Assembly: GCF_027922145.1 (NCBI RefSeq)
Contig: NZ_BSFC01000011.1
Coordinates: forward strand, 724,631-788,630
Source: Novosphingobium resinovorum
GTDB taxonomy: Bacteria; Pseudomonadota; Alphaproteobacteria; Sphingomonadales; Sphingomonadaceae
Direction: 5' to 3'
Length of the DNA: 64,000 nt
Position numbers and translations under genes: made by a program. Below the pieces are notes generated by a model, which was given only the letters and a program-made list of their open reading frames with translations, was not told the origin of the DNA and made no database searches. The stretch's first letter is position 1. Each line of letters opens with the position of its first letter. Positions 19,178-27,972 of the stretch are shown here, piece by piece.

Positions 19178-19495
19178 ATGCCCTGGGTTCTTCTCGCCAT
19201 CGCCGGCCTGCTCGAAGTGGTCTGGGCGTTTTCCATGAAACAGTCGGAGGGCTTCACGCGCCTGTGGCCCAGCGTCGTGACTCTGGCCGCGATGCTGGCG
19301 AGCTTCGGCCTGCTCGCCGCCGCGATGCGGTCCCTGCCACTGGGCACGGCTTATGCCGTGTGGACCGGCATCGGCGCGGTGGGCGCTTTCGCGGCGGGGA
19401 TCGTGTTCATGGGCGAATCGGCAAGCGCGATGCGCCTGCTTGCCGCCGGACTGATCCTCAGCGGGATCGTGCTGATGAAGGTGGCGACGCCCTGA
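19178..19495 (+). CDS. sugE: Small multidrug resistance transporter SugE/Gdx
   Basis: A 105-aa, four-helix SMR protein. It has the glutamate in helix 1 ([18 protein letters not shown]), the [18 protein letters not shown] signature and [15 protein letters not shown]. The WAFSMK pattern belongs to the SugE/Gdx branch, which exports guanidinium in exchange for protons. No convincing guanidine riboswitch was found upstream. Confidence 0.92.
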   Translation: MPWVLLAIAGLLEVVWAFSMKQSEGFTRLWPSVVTLAAMLASFGLLAAAMRSLPLGTAYAVWTGIGAVGAFAAGIVFMGESASAMRLLAAGLILSGIVLMKVATP

Positions 19496-19506
19496 CAGGC
19501 AGGCTC

Positions 19507-19619
19507 GTCGTCCCGGACCTGATCCGGGACCGGTGGCTGTCTTTAGGTAAGAGATCGCAGCGCGCGCAGCCAAGTGGGCCGTTCACGGCCAGCGGTCCCG
19601 GATCAGGTCCGGGACGACG
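19507..19619. repeat. GTCCCGGAC-type paired repeat
   Basis: Two inverted modules, GTCGTCCCGGACCTGATCC at 19507 and its near-complement ending at 19618, enclose about 70 bp. The same pair occurs at 25501-25624, and related ones at 26538-26656 and 41360-41427. It fills the space between sugE and the DUF1244 gene. Confidence 0.75.
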
Positions 19620-19625
19620 TAAAGG

Positions 19626-19937
19626 TCAATGCGTCCCGCCGTTCTTCTTCACGCTCTCTTCCATCCGCGCGATCTGTTCCGGCGTGGCTTCGCTCTGGTG
19701 CTTTGCCTTCCATTCGTCGAACGGCATTCCGTGGATCACCGCGCGGGCGGCAGCCTTGTCGCCTTCGTACCCCGCATCGCGAATCCAGTCGGCCAGGCAA
19801 TTGCGGCAAAACCCCGCCAGCCCCATCAGGTCGATGTTCTCGGCATCGCGGCGCTGCTGGAGGTGGCGCACAAGGCGACGGAACGCGGCAGCGGCCACGG
19901 CGTCATCTATCGTATCAATGTTATCCTTGCCGTTCAT
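19626..19937 (-). CDS. DUF1244 domain-containing protein
   Basis: A 103-aa soluble protein with the family signature NIDLMGLAGFCRNCLADW (two cysteines three apart) and a C-terminal GMPFDEWKAKHQ. Function is unknown; the family is common in alphaproteobacteria. ATG at 19937 (MNGKDN) is the likely start. It is divergent from pyk, with 75 bp between start codons. Confidence 0.88.
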   Translation of the reverse strand: MNGKDNIDTIDDAVAAAAFRRLVRHLQQRRDAENIDLMGLAGFCRNCLADWIRDAGYEGDKAAARAVIHGMPFDEWKAKHQSEATPEQIARMEESVKKNGGTH

Positions 19938-20012
19938 AATCGCACCGATCGTCCTTGGTTTGTCATCACGCCTTTGCCATATGGGGCCCAGTTTCCGGAA
20001 GAGGCAGTAAAC

Positions 20013-21524
20013 TTGGTCAGCACCATTCCTTCGGGCGCCCTGAACGCAAATGGGCCCTATCGTCGTTCTCCCCACCATCGCGGCATCAAGCGCCAGCGCA
20101 AGGTAAAGATCCTCGCAACGCTGGGCCCGGCAAGCCGCGACAAGGAGACGATCGCCAAGCTGCTCAAGGCCGGCGCCGACGCCTTCCGCGTCAACATGAG
20201 CCACGGCGACCACGACACCCACCGCGAGACGATCGCCAATATCCGCGCGGTCGAGAAGGACCTAGAGCGCCCCGTCGCGATCCTGTGCGACCTGCAAGGC
20301 CCCAAGCTGCGCGTCGGCCAGTTCGAGGGCGGCAAGGCCTTCCTGCGCCACGGCGCCCACTTCACGCTCGACCGTGACCCGACCCCGGGCAACAACGAAC
20401 GCGTTTGCCTGCCGCATCCCGAACTCTTCGGCATCCTCCAGAAGGGCCAGCGCCTGCTGATCGACGACGGCAAGCTGCGCCTCGTCGTCATCCGCGCCGA
20501 ACCGGACGCGATCCTGTGCAGCGCCGAAGTCGGCGGCCCGATCTCCGATCGCAAGGGCGTCAATATTCCCGATGCCCTGATCCCGATCCCGGCCCTGACC
20601 GAGAAGGACCGCCGCGACCTCGCTTTCGCGGTCGAGCAGAAGGCGGACTGGATCGGTCTCTCCTTCGTCCAGCGCCCCGAGGACGTCGCTGAAGCGCGCC
20701 GCCTGTCGGGCGGCCAGGGCGCGATCATGGCCAAGATCGAAAAGCCCGCAGCCGTCGAAAGCCTCGACGAGATCATCGAGCTGTCGGACGGCATCATGGT
20801 CGCACGCGGCGACCTCGGCGTGGAACTGCTGCCCGAGGAAGTGCCGCCGATTCAGAAGCACATCATCGAAAAGACCCGCGCGCTGGGCAAGCCGGTCGTC
20901 GTCGCCACGCAGATGCTGGAATCGATGATCACCAGCCCCTCGCCCACCCGCGCCGAAGTCTCCGACGTCGCGAACGCGGTCTACGACGGCGCCGACGCGG
21001 TCATGCTCTCGGCCGAAACGGCAGCGGGCCAGTGGCCTGTCGAGGCGGTGACCATCATGGACCGCATCGCCGCCAAGGTCGAAAGCGACACGACCTATCG
21101 CGAACGCATCCACCTCACCCGTACCCCGCCCGACGCGACCAGCGCCGACGCACTGTCGGAAGCCTGCGCGCAGATAGCCGATACCCTGACGATCGAAGGC
21201 ATCGTGGTGTTCACCGGCTCGGGCGGCTCCGCCCGCCGCGTGGCCCGCGAACGCCCCGCCGCGCCGATGCTGGTGCTCACGCCCTCGCAGCCCACCGCAC
21301 GCCGCATCGCACTGCTGTGGGGCGCACACGCCGTCGTCACCCGCGACATCGGCAGCTTCGAGGAGATGATCGCCAAGGGCAAGCGCATGGCCCTGCGCCA
21401 CGGCTTCGGCGCGGCCGGATCGCGACTCGTGGCGCTGGCTGGCGTGCCGTTCGGCGTGCCGGGCTCGACCAACCTGCTGCATATCGTGACGCTGACAGGC
21501 AACGAGCTGGATACGCCGAAGTAA
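20013..21524 (+). CDS. pyk: Pyruvate kinase
   Basis: The enzyme makes pyruvate and ATP from PEP and ADP, the last step of lower glycolysis or the Entner-Doudoroff route. Motifs seen: KVKILATLGPAS, FRVNMSHG, DLQGPKLRVG, the catalytic IMAKIEKPAAV, MVARGDLGVEL and KPVVVATQMLESM. No in-frame ATG lies close to the conserved N-terminus; TTG at 20013 with GAGG 7 nt upstream is proposed, giving 503 aa. The frame stays open to 19629, but that part overlaps the DUF1244 gene antisense. Confidence 0.93.
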   Translation: MVSTIPSGALNANGPYRRSPHHRGIKRQRKVKILATLGPASRDKETIAKLLKAGADAFRVNMSHGDHDTHRETIANIRAVEKDLERPVAILCDLQGPKLRVGQFEGGKAFLRHGAHFTLDRDPTPGNNERVCLPHPELFGILQKGQRLLIDDGKLRLVVIRAEPDAILCSAEVGGPISDRKGVNIPDALIPIPALTEKDRRDLAFAVEQKADWIGLSFVQRPEDVAEARRLSGGQGAIMAKIEKPAAVESLDEIIELSDGIMVARGDLGVELLPEEVPPIQKHIIEKTRALGKPVVVATQMLESMITSPSPTRAEVSDVANAVYDGADAVMLSAETAAGQWPVEAVTIMDRIAAKVESDTTYRERIHLTRTPPDATSADALSEACAQIADTLTIEGIVVFTGSGGSARRVARERPAAPMLVLTPSQPTARRIALLWGAHAVVTRDIGSFEEMIAKGKRMALRHGFGAAGSRLVALAGVPFGVPGSTNLLHIVTLTGNELDTPK

Positions 21525-21534
21525 GAAGAAAGAG

Positions 21535-21715
21535 GGGGAATCTGGGGCCATCGCCCCAGACCCCGTTACTGTCGTCGCCATGCGTGCAGCGGCGTCAAGC
21601 ACGTATTGCGCCGCAGGCTATTTGGTCTTCCGACGCATCCTAAGTGCTTGACGAAGCTACGCGCGTGACCTCGACGGTATACGGGGTGAAGGGGTGGTAA
21701 ACCCCTGCGTCTCCC
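21535..21715. repeat. Dispersed intergenic repeat, copy B
   Basis: Inverted relative to copy A at 15631-15805. It begins with the palindrome CTGGGGCCATCGCCCCAGAC and ends with GGTGGTAAACCCCTGC; ATTGCGCCGCAGGC, GACGAAGCT, CGCGCGTGACCTCGACGGTA and TACGGGGTGA lie between. It occupies the whole gap between pyk and the acetyltransferase gene. Confidence 0.8.
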
Positions 21716-22267
21716 TCACCTTCTGGCCTTGGCCGGACTTCCCACGACGGTAACCCCGGCGGCTACGTCACGCGTCACCACGCTCCCTGCACCAACAATC
21801 GCGTCATCTCCGATCGTAACGCCCGGCATGATGAGCGCCCCGGCGCCGATCCAGACATTGCGTCCGATGCGGATGGGCACGCCCCATTCGAGGCCGCTCG
21901 CCCGTTCGACCGGATCGCGTGGGTGGTCCGCCGTCAGGATTTGCACGCCCGAGCCGATCTGCGTTCCGTCGCCGATGGTCACCTCCACCACGTCGAGGAT
22001 GACGCAATTGAAGTTCAGGAACACCCCGCGCCCCAGGCTGATATTGTAGCCATAGTCGCAATGGAACGGCGGCCGGATGGTCGCCCCTTCGCCCACCGCG
22101 GCGAAGCGTTCGCGCAGCAGTGCATCGCGGTCGGCAAGGTCGATGGTGCGGTTGTACGCGGCCATCCATTCGGCTGCCGCGCGCTGGTCGGCAACGATTT
22201 CCGGGCAGGATGCGCGGTAGGGCTCGCCCGCCAGCATCTTCTGCTTTTCGGTGCGCTCCATTGTCAC
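21716..22267 (-). CDS. Sugar O-acetyltransferase (maltose/galactoside type)
   Basis: A 183-aa left-handed beta-helix acetyltransferase. It opens with the Maa-type domain (EKQKMLAGEPY) and then hexapeptide repeats (IGDGTQIGSGVQI, IGRNVWIGAGALI, GVTIGDDAIVGAGSVV) with the catalytic His in TADHPRDP. GTG at 22267 overlaps the yggS stop codon; ATG at 22261 is the alternative. It would use acetyl-CoA to cap a sugar; the acceptor is unknown. Confidence 0.88.
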   Translation of the reverse strand: MTMERTEKQKMLAGEPYRASCPEIVADQRAAAEWMAAYNRTIDLADRDALLRERFAAVGEGATIRPPFHCDYGYNISLGRGVFLNFNCVILDVVEVTIGDGTQIGSGVQILTADHPRDPVERASGLEWGVPIRIGRNVWIGAGALIMPGVTIGDDAIVGAGSVVTRDVAAGVTVVGSPAKARR

Positions 22268-22926
22268 GCGCGCTTGCCGAACAGTGCGCTGCCGACGCGC
22301 ACTTGTGTGGCGCCGAGCAGCACGGCGGTCTCGAAATCATCGCTCATGCCCATCGAGAGCTGGTCGAGCCCCCCATCGGCGTTATTGTCGGCCGCGATCT
22401 TTGCCAGCAGCGTGAAGAACGGCGCCGCCTCGATCCCGGCGGGGGGCACGCACATCAGGCCGACGACGGGAATGCCCGCTTCCCGCGCCGAAGCGAGGAG
22501 CGCGGGGACATCGGCGATGGCGCAACCGCCCTTCTGGTCCTCCGCACCGATGTTGACCTGGATGAAGCACGGGACCTTGCGGGCCGCCTTTTCCATCGCC
22601 TTGCCCAGCGCCGCGACCAGCGAGGGGCGATCGACGGAATGGATGCAGTCGAACAGCGCGACGGCATCCTCCGCCTTGTTCGACTGAAGCTGGCCGACAA
22701 GGTGCAGCTTAACCTCGGGATAGGCCGTGCGCAGGGCGGGCCACTTCGCCTCGGCTTCCTGCACGCGGTTTTCCCCGAAGACGCGCTGGCCTGCGGCGAG
22801 CAACGGCTCGATCGCCTCGGCGTCGTGGGTCTTGGAGATGGCGATGAGTTCGACCGCCTCGGGCTTGCGTCCGGCGATCTCGGCGGACCTGGCGATGCGG
22901 GCGCGGATGTCTTGTAGCTGATCCAT
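22264..22926 (-). CDS. yggS: YggS family PLP homeostasis protein
   Basis: A 220-aa single-domain PLP-binding protein. The Schiff-base lysine is in ELIAISKTHDAEAI, and FGENRVQEAEAKW, HLVGQLQSNKA, VNIGAEDQKGG and LSMGMSDDFETAVLLGATQVRVG are all family hallmarks. It keeps free PLP low and balances amino acid pools. Its start overlaps the start of the divergent ThiE-like gene by 2 nt, so both promoters must lie inside the neighbouring coding sequences. Confidence 0.95.
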   Translation of the reverse strand: MDQLQDIRARIARSAEIAGRKPEAVELIAISKTHDAEAIEPLLAAGQRVFGENRVQEAEAKWPALRTAYPEVKLHLVGQLQSNKAEDAVALFDCIHSVDRPSLVAALGKAMEKAARKVPCFIQVNIGAEDQKGGCAIADVPALLASAREAGIPVVGLMCVPPAGIEAAPFFTLLAKIAADNNADGGLDQLSMGMSDDFETAVLLGATQVRVGSALFGKRA

Positions 22927-23485
22927 GGCGCGCTGCTATAGCGTCCTCGTGAAGAACCGCCAGCCGTCCCTTCCCAAGCTCTGGCTTATCAGCGATGCCC
23001 GCAACGATGCGCGGCTGGAGCATGCACTGGCGCGGCTCCCGCGCGGGTCCGGGCTGGTGTTCCGGCACTATCATCTTTCGCCCGAGGCGCGGCAGACGCG
23101 GTTCGACGCACTGCTCAGGCTGGCGCGCCGGTACGGGCATCGCACGGTGCTGGCGGGAGATATTGCGCTGGCCCGTCGCTGGCGGGCGGATGGGGTTTAT
23201 GCCTCGCCCGAAAGGCTGGGCCGCAAGCAAGGCATGTTACGCTTGGCCACCGTCCATTCGCTGCGTGAGCTGGCCATCGCGCATCGGACCGGAGCAGACG
23301 CGCTGCTGGTTTCCCCGGTCTTTCCAACCGCTTCGCATCCCGGTGCACAAACACTCGGCGCGGTGGGGCTGAAACTGCTCTCCGCACGGGCGCGGGTTCC
23401 CGTCATCGCACTGGGCGGAATGACGCGGCACCGCGCCCGAACCGCGCGGATCGCCCGCTGGGCCGCGATAGACGGCCTGACCTAG
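22925..23485 (+). CDS. Thiamine phosphate synthase-like protein (ThiE/TenI fold)
   Basis: A 186-aa TIM-barrel protein with LWLISDARND, AGDIALARRWRADGVY, GADALLVSPVFPTASHPGA and VIALGGM, which match strands of the ThiE/TenI family. It is shorter than true ThiE (about 210 aa) and its diphosphate-binding loops look reduced, so it may be a TenI-like or degenerate member. GTG at 22949 is a possible later start. It converges with the crotonase gene by 4 bp. Confidence 0.75.
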   Translation: MARCYSVLVKNRQPSLPKLWLISDARNDARLEHALARLPRGSGLVFRHYHLSPEARQTRFDALLRLARRYGHRTVLAGDIALARRWRADGVYASPERLGRKQGMLRLATVHSLRELAIAHRTGADALLVSPVFPTASHPGAQTLGAVGLKLLSARARVPVIALGGMTRHRARTARIARWAAIDGLT

Positions 23486-24249
23486 CGCCCCTGCCACACG
23501 GGCTTGCGCTTTTCCGCAAAGGCCCGCGGCCCTTCCTGCGCGTCGTGCGAGTTGTAGGCATGCTCATGCGCCGCCCGCGCAGCCGCCAGTGCCGCGCTGC
23601 GACCCATCTCGGTCGAGAGCATCACCGTCTCACGCGCAGCCTTCACCGAGAGCGGCGCGCCTTCCAGCACCTCTCGCGCCAGGTCCAGAGCCGCATCCAG
23701 CACCGCTCCGGGTTCGGCGAGGCGATTGACGAGGCCGATCTCGTATGCGCGCTCGGCGCTGATCGGCTTTCCGGTGAGCACGATCTCCATGAAGATGCGC
23801 TGCGGAATCATGTGGATCAGCGGGGCCGCCCATGGGCTGCCGCGCCCGACCTTGACCTCGGTAATCGCGAACTTCGCAGCGGTGGAGGCCACGCACAAGT
23901 CGCAGGCCTGCGCGATCATCCAACCGCCCGCGAACGCGACGCCATTCACCGCGGCGATGGTCGGCTTCGACAGTTCGATGGTGTCGTAAGGCAATGCGTA
24001 CATGTCACGCGGAGGCACGGCCATACCGGTCTCGACCATCTCCTTGAGGTCGCCCCCGGCACAGAATGCCTTGTCACCGCTGCCGGTGAGGATGGCGATG
24101 CGCAGGGCGTCATCGGCCTCGAACTGCGCCCATGCCGCCCGCAGGCCCTCGCGAACCTCCCGGGTGAGGGCGTTGCGCTGCTCGGGGCGATTGATGGTGA
24201 TGACGGCAATGCCATCCTTGCGCGCATCGAGAAGCACGGCCTCCTGCAT
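23482..24249 (-). CDS. Enoyl-CoA hydratase/isomerase (crotonase) family protein
   Basis: A 255-aa crotonase. The CoA-binding and oxyanion segments are present: NRPEQRNALTREV, SGDKAFCAGGDLKEM and NGVAFAGGWMIAQACD. The glutamate expected about residue 112-134 is seen in ITEVKVGRGSPWA. Substrate cannot be inferred. It starts just 1 nt after the stop of the CoA hydrolase/transferase gene and belongs to the leftward catabolic operon headed at 27833. Confidence 0.9.
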   Translation of the reverse strand: MQEAVLLDARKDGIAVITINRPEQRNALTREVREGLRAAWAQFEADDALRIAILTGSGDKAFCAGGDLKEMVETGMAVPPRDMYALPYDTIELSKPTIAAVNGVAFAGGWMIAQACDLCVASTAAKFAITEVKVGRGSPWAAPLIHMIPQRIFMEIVLTGKPISAERAYEIGLVNRLAEPGAVLDAALDLAREVLEGAPLSVKAARETVMLSTEMGRSAALAAARAAHEHAYNSHDAQEGPRAFAEKRKPVWQGR

Positions 24250-24250
24250 G

Positions 24251-25498
24251 TCAGAACCCCCTTCTGGCGATCTCGAACGCCTCACGTTCCAGCCCTTCGC
24301 GAAAATCCGGATGCGCCACCGTAACCAGCCGCCGAGCGCGTTCGGCCAGGGTCTGGCCCTTGAGCTGCGCGGCCCCGAACTCGGTGACCACTACGTCTAC
24401 CTCGCTGCGCGCACTGGTGACGGGACCGGAAAGCGCGGGCACGATCTTGCTGATCGTTCCGCCTTTTGCCGTGGCCGCCAGCACCATCAGCGAGGCCCCG
24501 CCCGGCGAGCGGGCACCCGCGCGCACGAAATCGACCTGCCCGCCGGTGCCTCCCATGTAGGCCGCGCCGGACTGCTCGGCATTGACCTGCCCGGTGAGAT
24601 CGACTTCCAGCGCCGAATTGATGGTGACGAGCCGAGAGAGCTGCCCCAGCACGCCCGCGTCATGCGTATAGCTGGTCGGCGTCATGCGGATCGCCGGATT
24701 CTCACGCGCCCAGTCGTAGAGCCGCCGCGTGCCGATCAGCGCGCCGTTGATCGAGACGCCCCGGTCGATCTCTTTGCGCGCATTGGTCAGCACCCCCGCC
24801 TCGGCCAGATCGACGAGGCCGTCACCCAGCATCCCCGAATGGACGCCGAGGTCGCGCCGGTCGTGCAGCAGCCGCAGGATCGCGTCGGGCACCGCACCCA
24901 CGCCGGTCTGGATCACCGAACCGTCGCCGATGAATTCCGCACAGAGCCGCGCGATCGCCTCGTCAGTCGGACTGATCTTTGCGGGCATGACCTCGACCGG
25001 CATGCGCGAGACCGGCACCGCCACGTCGATCGCGCTGGCCGGGATCGTCTCACCGGGGACGAAGGGCACCTGGTCGTTGACCTCGGCGATGACCACGCGG
25101 GCCTTGTCCACGGCGGCGCGCGCGTAGTCGGAGATGAGGCCGCAGGAGTGCTCGCCTGCCGCGTTGGCAGGGCTGACCTGGATCATCGCCACGTCGCAGC
25201 GCATCACGCCTGCGGTGATGAGCGGCGCGACCTGGCTGACGTGGACCGGGATGACGTCGAGCGCGTTCGCTTTTGCCATCACGCGCAACGCCCCGATCGC
25301 GCCCATCGACGAAAGGCGGAAGGCGGCAGCGGTCTCGGGCGTGAACAGCCCGGAGAAGCTGGTGGCAATGAAGGCGTGGAGATCGCCGATGCGCGCGCCC
25401 TGTTCGGCCAGTGCCTCGACCAACGTGGTCGGCTCGCCGCAAGCCTGCCCGAAGACGATGTGGTCGCCGGGGCGCAAGTATGGGGTGAGGTCGATCAT
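24251..25498 (-). CDS. Acetyl-CoA hydrolase/transferase family protein
   Basis: A 415-aa protein of the acetate/4-hydroxybutyrate CoA-transferase type. It has HVSQVAPLITAGVMRCD, the catalytic-glutamate-like segment VVVTEFGAAQLKGQT, and the GGTGGQVDFVRAG loop that binds CoA. It would move CoA between acids or hydrolyse an acyl-CoA. The ATG at 25498 is abutted by a GTCCCGGAC repeat, so no ribosome binding site is seen; the conserved N-terminus (PYLRPGDHIVFGQACGEP) fits this start. Confidence 0.88.
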   Translation of the reverse strand: MIDLTPYLRPGDHIVFGQACGEPTTLVEALAEQGARIGDLHAFIATSFSGLFTPETAAAFRLSSMGAIGALRVMAKANALDVIPVHVSQVAPLITAGVMRCDVAMIQVSPANAAGEHSCGLISDYARAAVDKARVVIAEVNDQVPFVPGETIPASAIDVAVPVSRMPVEVMPAKISPTDEAIARLCAEFIGDGSVIQTGVGAVPDAILRLLHDRRDLGVHSGMLGDGLVDLAEAGVLTNARKEIDRGVSINGALIGTRRLYDWARENPAIRMTPTSYTHDAGVLGQLSRLVTINSALEVDLTGQVNAEQSGAAYMGGTGGQVDFVRAGARSPGGASLMVLAATAKGGTISKIVPALSGPVTSARSEVDVVVTEFGAAQLKGQTLAERARRLVTVAHPDFREGLEREAFEIARRGF

Positions 25499-25500
25499 GC

Positions 25501-25624
25501 CGTCGTCCCGGACTTGATCCGGGACCGGTGGCGATTTTTGGCCGGACCTTCTCGGCAAGACGCCCTGCTGGGCTCTGGGCTGTTCGTGGCCAGCGGTCCC
25601 GGAGCAAGTCCGGGAGGACGACGA
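25501..25624. repeat. GTCCCGGAC-type paired repeat
   Basis: Same paired structure as 19507-19619, including the inner GCGATTTTTGGCC and GTGGCCAGCGGTCCCGGA segments. It fills all of the space between the HpcH/CitE-type gene and the CoA-transferase gene in what is otherwise one operon. Confidence 0.75.
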
Positions 25625-25631
25625 TACATGC

Positions 25632-26522
25632 TCACGCCTTCCCCGCCTGTCGCAGCAGCCGCTCAGCGCGGGCGAGATAGGGCCGGTCGAGCATGCCACC
25701 CTTCCAACCGATCGCGCCGACGCCGGGGTTGGCGGCGAAGACATCGACGATCTCCTGCGCCTCGGCGATCTCGGCCTCGGTGGGGGTGAAGGCCGCGTTG
25801 ATGACGGGCACTTGCGCCGGGTGAATCGCCATCATCCCCCGGAAACCGTCGCGGCGAACTTTCTCGGCGCGGGCCTTCAGGGCTTCGAGATCGCGGAAGT
25901 CGGCGCTGATCGTCTCGATCGCGGTGACCCCGGCCGTCGCCGCGCCCAGCACCGTCAGGCTGCGCGCCAGTTCGTAGGTGAAGGAATAGGAACCATCATC
26001 GTTGCGGTTGGACGAGGCGCCGATCGAGTCCGCGAGGTCCTCCGCGCCCCAGGTCAGCGCCACCACGCGCGGGGCGCCCTTGTAGCTGCCGGTGTGGAAC
26101 ATCGCCTCGGCCGTCTCGGTGATGAGGACGATGACGGGGGTGGAGCCTTCCTCGATCCCGTTCGCCACTTCCAGCGCGGAAAGGCAGTGGTCGAGCTTCT
26201 CCACGTCCGCCCGCCCGTAGACCTTGGGCAGCATGATGCCGCCGGGATGCGCGGGCATCACCGCCGCGAGGTCCGCCAGCGTGTGCGGCCCGTCGAAGGG
26301 GTTGATCCGCACCCACAGGCGCGCGCGCTGCTCGGGGTGGGCCTTGATGAAGTCATGCACCAGCGGGCGCGCGGCCGCCTTGGCGTCGGGGGCCACGGCA
26401 TCTTCCAGGTCGATGAGGACGATGTCGGCCTCGCCTTCCATTGCCTTGGTCATCTTGCGCTCGCTGTCGCCCGGCGCGAAGAGCCAGGAACGGGCGGTGG
26501 CGGGGGTGTGAACCGGGGTCAT
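25632..26522 (-). CDS. HpcH/HpaI aldolase / CitE-like CoA ester lyase
   Basis: A 296-aa TIM-barrel protein with the metal-binding and substrate segments of the CitE/MCL branch: RSWLFAPGDSERKMTKA, VLIDLEDAVAPDAKAAAR, RINPFDGPHT, MLPKVYGR, TWGAEDLADSIGA and MAIHPAQVPVINAAF. These enzymes cleave or form 3-hydroxyacyl-CoA (malyl-, citramalyl- or citryl-CoA). It lies between the acyl-CoA dehydrogenase and the CoA-transferase, each separated by a dispersed repeat. Confidence 0.9.
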   Translation of the reverse strand: MTPVHTPATARSWLFAPGDSERKMTKAMEGEADIVLIDLEDAVAPDAKAAARPLVHDFIKAHPEQRARLWVRINPFDGPHTLADLAAVMPAHPGGIMLPKVYGRADVEKLDHCLSALEVANGIEEGSTPVIVLITETAEAMFHTGSYKGAPRVVALTWGAEDLADSIGASSNRNDDGSYSFTYELARSLTVLGAATAGVTAIETISADFRDLEALKARAEKVRRDGFRGMMAIHPAQVPVINAAFTPTEAEIAEAQEIVDVFAANPGVGAIGWKGGMLDRPYLARAERLLRQAGKA

Positions 26523-26537
26523 CGTCTCTCCAAATTC

Positions 26538-26656
26538 GTCATCCCGGCGAAGGCCGGGACTGCTGGCCGGGGCCAGCCTTGCTTGCGCCGGGGCGCCTTG
26601 CCGATGGGGCCTTATCTAAAGACAGCCGCCGGTCCCGGATCAAGTCCGGGACGACG
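26538..26656. repeat. Mixed GTCCCGGAC-type intergenic repeat
   Basis: The left end has CATCCCGGCGAAGGCCGGGA and the right end GGTCCCGGATCAAGTCCGGG, with TCTAAAGACAGCCGCC before the right end, close to the inner part of the copy at 19507. It separates the acyl-CoA dehydrogenase from the HpcH/CitE-type gene. Confidence 0.7.
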
Positions 26657-26666
26657 AGGGCAACGC

Positions 26667-27833
26667 TCAATAGCTTCTCGGCAGTTCCAAAACCCTCTCG
26701 GCGATGTAGTTCATGATCTGGTGTGGGCTCACCGGAGCGATGCGCGGGATCATCACTTCGCGCAGGTAGCGCTCGACGTGGTATTCCTGCGCGTAGCCCA
26801 TGCCGCCCATCGACATCACCGCGGTCTGGCAAGCCTCGAACCCGGCCTCGGCGGCGAGGTATTTGGCAGCGTTCGCCTCGGTCCCGCATTCGAGGCCCTT
26901 GTCGAACAGGGTCGCGGCCTTGAACACCATGAGACTGGCCGCTTCCACCTGCATCCAGGCCTTGGCGAGCGGGTGCTGGATGCCTTGGTTCTGGCCGATC
27001 GGGCGGCCGAAAACCACGCGTTCCTGCGCATACTTCGACGCCTTCCTGATCGCCACGCGCCCCAGCCCGGTGGCCTCCGCACCCAGCAATACGCGCTCGG
27101 GGTTCAGTCCCTGCAGGAGGATCTTGAACCCTTGCCCTTCTTCGCCGATGCGGTCTTCCTCGGGGATGAAGAGGTCGGTGATGAACAGCATGTTCGAGCC
27201 CACCGCATGGCGCCCCATCTTCGGGATCAGGCGGTGCTCGACGGATTTTCTGTCGATCTTGCAATAGAATAGCGTCAGCCCCTCGGTCTTCTTTTTGACC
27301 TCTTCCAGCGGCGTGGTGCGGGCGATGAGGAGCATGCGGTCGGCGACGTGGGCGTTGGTGATCCAGATCTTCTCGCCGTTGACCCGGTAGCCGCCCGGCA
27401 CCTTCTCGGCGCGGGTCATGAGGCTGGTGGTGTCGAGGCCGGTGTTGGGCTCGGTCACCGCGAAGCACATCTTCTCTTCGCCCGACAGGATTGGCGGAAT
27501 CATGCGCTTTTGCTGTTCTTCGGTGCCGAACAGGGTGACCGGCTCAAGCCCGAACACCGGCCCGTGAATCGCCGAGGCCGCCGTCATCCCGCCACCGCTT
27601 TCCGCCACCGCCTGCATCATCACCGCCGCCTCGGTGATGCCGAGGCCCGCGCCGCCGACCGCCTCGGGCATGGCGACGCCGAGCCAGCCGGCCTCGGCCA
27701 TCGACTTGTGGAACTCGAAGGGGAATTCGCCAGAGCGATCCTTTTCGAGCCAGTACTCGTCCGGGAACTGCGAGCAGTGCTTCAGGACCGCTTCGCGAAT
27801 GTCCTGCTGGTCCTGATTCAGGGAGAAATCCAC
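26667..27833 (-). CDS. Acyl-CoA dehydrogenase
   Basis: A 388-aa FAD enzyme that introduces a 2,3-double bond in an acyl-CoA. Family segments: MPEAVGGAGLGITEAA, CFAVTEPNTGLDTTSL, GEKIWITNAHVADRML, ERVLLGAEATGLGRVA, GRPIGQNQGIQHPLA and the C-terminal MGGMGYAQEYHVERYLRE. The usual catalytic Glu near the C-terminus falls in the GMGYAQEYHVERY segment. It heads the leftward catabolic operon and is divergent from the CaiB-type gene with 139 bp between them. Confidence 0.93.
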   Translation of the reverse strand: MDFSLNQDQQDIREAVLKHCSQFPDEYWLEKDRSGEFPFEFHKSMAEAGWLGVAMPEAVGGAGLGITEAAVMMQAVAESGGGMTAASAIHGPVFGLEPVTLFGTEEQQKRMIPPILSGEEKMCFAVTEPNTGLDTTSLMTRAEKVPGGYRVNGEKIWITNAHVADRMLLIARTTPLEEVKKKTEGLTLFYCKIDRKSVEHRLIPKMGRHAVGSNMLFITDLFIPEEDRIGEEGQGFKILLQGLNPERVLLGAEATGLGRVAIRKASKYAQERVVFGRPIGQNQGIQHPLAKAWMQVEAASLMVFKAATLFDKGLECGTEANAAKYLAAEAGFEACQTAVMSMGGMGYAQEYHVERYLREVMIPRIAPVSPHQIMNYIAERVLELPRSY

Positions 27834-27911
27834 GCTTTTCCGGCCCTCTTGCCCATTTTACCGTTGCGAGAAGGCTAGCAGCGCCGCGCCGCCGAGACAA
27901 CTGATTGTTCC

Positions 27912-27950
27912 GATATGCGCACGTTGAACGATAATGCGTATGGATATACA
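27912..27950. promoter_or_regulatory. Possible operator/promoter region between the divergent CoA units
   Basis: In the 139-bp divergent gap there is an imperfect dyad, GATATGCGCA with AATGCGTAT, at about 27912-27941. It overlaps a possible -35 TTGAAC (27924-27929) and an AT-rich -10 area at 27943-27950 in front of the CaiB-type gene. The spacing is not ideal. It is offered as a likely regulator site only because of its place between two catabolic operons. Confidence 0.35.
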
Positions 27951-27972
27951 AGTCTCGCGGGAGATCGACACA

